From Pseudomonas sp. (GTDB lineage Bacteria > Pseudomonadota > Gammaproteobacteria > Pseudomonadales > Pseudomonadaceae): 5,923 bases of DNA. The stretch spans positions 16,663 through 22,585 of the forward strand of contig DQGF01000398.1 of the NCBI GenBank assembly GCA_003525045.1, written 5' to 3'. Positions 4,535 through 5,923 of the stretch are shown here, piece after piece. The notes under the pieces are model-generated. The model searched no databases, was not told where the DNA came from, and saw nothing but the letters and a program-made list of their open reading frames with translations. The position numbers and the translations under genes were made by a program. How positions within the stretch are numbered: position 1 is the stretch's first letter; the number at the start of each line of letters is the position of its first letter.

Positions 4535-5923
4535 ATGAAACCTGTATTGCCCCACGCCCAACTCGACTGGGACGACCAAGGGCTCCCGCGTTCGCGGGTG
4601 TTCGATGATGTGTATTTCTCCGATCTGTCCGGATTGGACGAAACCCGTTACGTGTTCCTCGAACAAAACGCTTTGCGTGAGCGCTTCGCCGCCTTGCCCC
4701 CTGGCGGTCGATTGGTGATCGGCGAGACCGGATTCGGCACCGGCTTGAATTTCCTTTGCGCCTGGCAGTTGTTTGAACAGCACGCTGTGGTCGGAGCCCG
4801 GTTGCATTTCGTCAGTGTCGAAAAATACCCGTTGAGCCTGCCCGATCTGCAACGTGCCTTGGCCTTGTGGCCGGAGCTCAAGCCGTTTGCCGATCAACTG
4901 CTGGCGCAATACGTGGCGATTCATCAAGGCTTCCAGCGCCTGGTGCTGGACAGTGGCCGCGTGACCTTGACCCTGCTGATCGGCGATGCGCTGGAGCAAC
5001 TGCCGCAACTGGACGCACAGATCGACGCCTGGTTTCTCGACGGTTTCGCCCCGGCGAAAAACCCCGACATGTGGACCGCCGAACTGTTTGCCGAACTGGC
5101 GCGTCTGGCGGCACCCGGCTCGACCATCAGCACCTTCACCAGCACCGGTTGGGTGCGCCGCCTGCTGAACTCCGCGGGCTTCAAGATGAAGCGCACACCT
5201 GGCATCGGCCACAAATGGGAGATTTTGCGGGGCGTGTTCCTCGGCTGGCCGCAAGAGGCTGCGCCGTCAGCCGTGGCAAAACCGTGGTTTGCGCGTCCGA
5301 CGCCGTTGACCGGCGAACGTCGAGCCCTGGTGATCGGTGCCGGACTGGCCGGTTGCGCTACGGCCGCCAGCCTCGCGGCGCGGGGCTGGCAAGTGAGTCT
5401 GCTGGAGCGGCACGATGCGCTGGCGCCGGAAGCTTCGGGCAATCCTCAGGGCGTGCTGTACCTCAAGCTTTCGGCCCATGGCACGGCATTGTCGCAATTG
5501 ATCGTCAGCGGTTTTGGCTACACCCGACGCTTGCTTGAGCATCTGCATCGGGGTGTCGACTGGGACGATTGCGGCGTCCTGCAACTGGCCTTCAATGCCA
5601 AGGAAACCGAGCGTCAGGCGCAGCTGGCGGCAGCGTTTCCCGAGGACTTGCTGCACACACTTGATCGAGAGCAGGCCGAGGCGCGCGCTGGTGTCGGCCT
5701 GCAGTGGGGTGGACTGTTTTATCCCGAAGGTGGTTGGGTGCATCCGCCCGCCCTGTGCCAGTGGCAGGCCGCGCAACTGAATATCCGAATCCTGACGCAC
5801 CACGACGTGCTGCAATTGCGTCGCATCAACGGGCAATGGCAAGCGTGGGATGGCGAAACGTTGCTGGCCGATGCACCGGTGGTGGTGCTGGCCGGCGCTG
5901 CCGAGATCAAGCGTTTCCCCTAC
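4535..5923 (+). CDS. mnmC: MnmC, bifunctional tRNA mnm5(s2)U biosynthesis enzyme, 3' end missing
   Basis: MnmC completes the wobble-uridine modification begun by MnmE/MnmG. Its FAD domain (MnmC1) removes the carboxymethyl group from cmnm5(s2)U34, and its SAM domain (MnmC2) methylates the resulting nm5 to mnm5. The reading frame is open for 463 codons to the window edge. The N-terminal methyltransferase domain (about 1-240) shows the conserved RVFDDVYFSD region, the SAM loop GETGFGTGLNF (63-73) and the catalytic-region motif LDGFAPAKNPDMW (168-180). After a linker, the FAD domain opens with the dinucleotide fold VIGAGLAGCATAASLAARG (266-284, GxGxxG) ending in LLER, then SGNPQGVLYLKLS (301-313). 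The E. coli protein is about 668 residues, so roughly 200 residues are missing. The domain order is the normal one for fused MnmC. The start has only a weak GAG upstream; it is supported because DUF-free family homology begins right there and the nearest upstream ATG (4506) is out of frame. The gene is divergent from pap. Confidence 0.93.
   Translation, partial: MKPVLPHAQLDWDDQGLPRSRVFDDVYFSDLSGLDETRYVFLEQNALRERFAALPPGGRLVIGETGFGTGLNFLCAWQLFEQHAVVGARLHFVSVEKYPLSLPDLQRALALWPELKPFADQLLAQYVAIHQGFQRLVLDSGRVTLTLLIGDALEQLPQLDAQIDAWFLDGFAPAKNPDMWTAELFAELARLAAPGSTISTFTSTGWVRRLLNSAGFKMKRTPGIGHKWEILRGVFLGWPQEAAPSAVAKPWFARPTPLTGERRALVIGAGLAGCATAASLAARGWQVSLLERHDALAPEASGNPQGVLYLKLSAHGTALSQLIVSGFGYTRRLLEHLHRGVDWDDCGVLQLAFNAKETERQAQLAAAFPEDLLHTLDREQAEARAGVGLQWGGLFYPEGGWVHPPALCQWQAAQLNIRILTHHDVLQLRRINGQWQAWDGETLLADAPVVVLAGAAEIKRFPY

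Noticed and set aside
4478..5254. Open frame of 258 codons on the minus strand within mnmC
   Set aside because: The plus strand encodes the MnmC methyltransferase domain with intact SAM and LDGFAP motifs. The antisense product is Gln/Gly/Arg-rich and has no recognised motif.
1..5923. Search for a novel defence, mobile or secretion system
   Set aside because: All long coding regions belong to recognised housekeeping or transporter families. There is no transposase, integrase, toxin-antitoxin pair, CRISPR array or retron-like element, and no change in base composition that I could see by eye.

Overview
The window looks like a chromosomal segment of a fluorescent-group Pseudomonas. It is GC-rich, and its protein sequences have a pseudomonad character. 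It carries a small DUF6316-type protein and the extragenic palindromic repeats with core GTGGGAGCGGGCTTGCTCGC that are common in that group. The order thiolase / polyphosphate:AMP phosphotransferase / mnmC also matches the arrangement I recall around PA3454-PA3456 of P. aeruginosa. That match is from memory and was not searched.

Layout from left to right. Positions 1-68 hold an inverted REP pair (REPIN), clipped by the window edge. Positions 83-1042 (minus) encode a ten-helix DMT/EamA-family inner-membrane transporter. Its divergent neighbour at 1253-1447 (plus) is a 64-residue DUF6316-like protein with a strong ribosome binding site. A complete REPIN (1463-1541) and a weak terminator-like hairpin lie in the 125-base gap where the small gene and the next gene converge. 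Positions 1573-2757 (minus) encode a 394-residue thiolase with all catalytic residues. Positions 2860-4374 (minus) encode a 504-residue two-domain PPK2-type polyphosphate:AMP phosphotransferase (Pap). Pap and the thiolase point the same way with 102 bases and no evident terminator between them, so they may be co-transcribed as pap then thiolase. Divergent from pap, mnmC starts at 4535 (plus) and runs off the right edge after 463 codons. Its tRNA methyltransferase domain is complete and its FAD-dependent oxidase domain is cut.

How the genes may work together: Pap phosphorylates AMP to ADP with polyphosphate, and the thiolase acts at the acetyl-CoA / 3-ketoacyl-CoA step of fatty-acid metabolism. 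Acyl-CoA synthetases release AMP, so a link through AMP recycling is conceivable but is inference only. MnmC acts separately in tRNA wobble-uridine modification. The transporter and the DUF6316 protein have no visible functional link to the others.

No gene-free stretch exceeds 300 bases (gaps: 210, 125, 102 and 160). There is no transposase, CRISPR array, tRNA or rRNA, and no sign of recent gene acquisition. I see mostly ordinary core genome here and no convincing undescribed system. The observations most worth a second look are the diverged N-terminal domain of Pap, the pap-thiolase pairing and the structure of the two REPINs.
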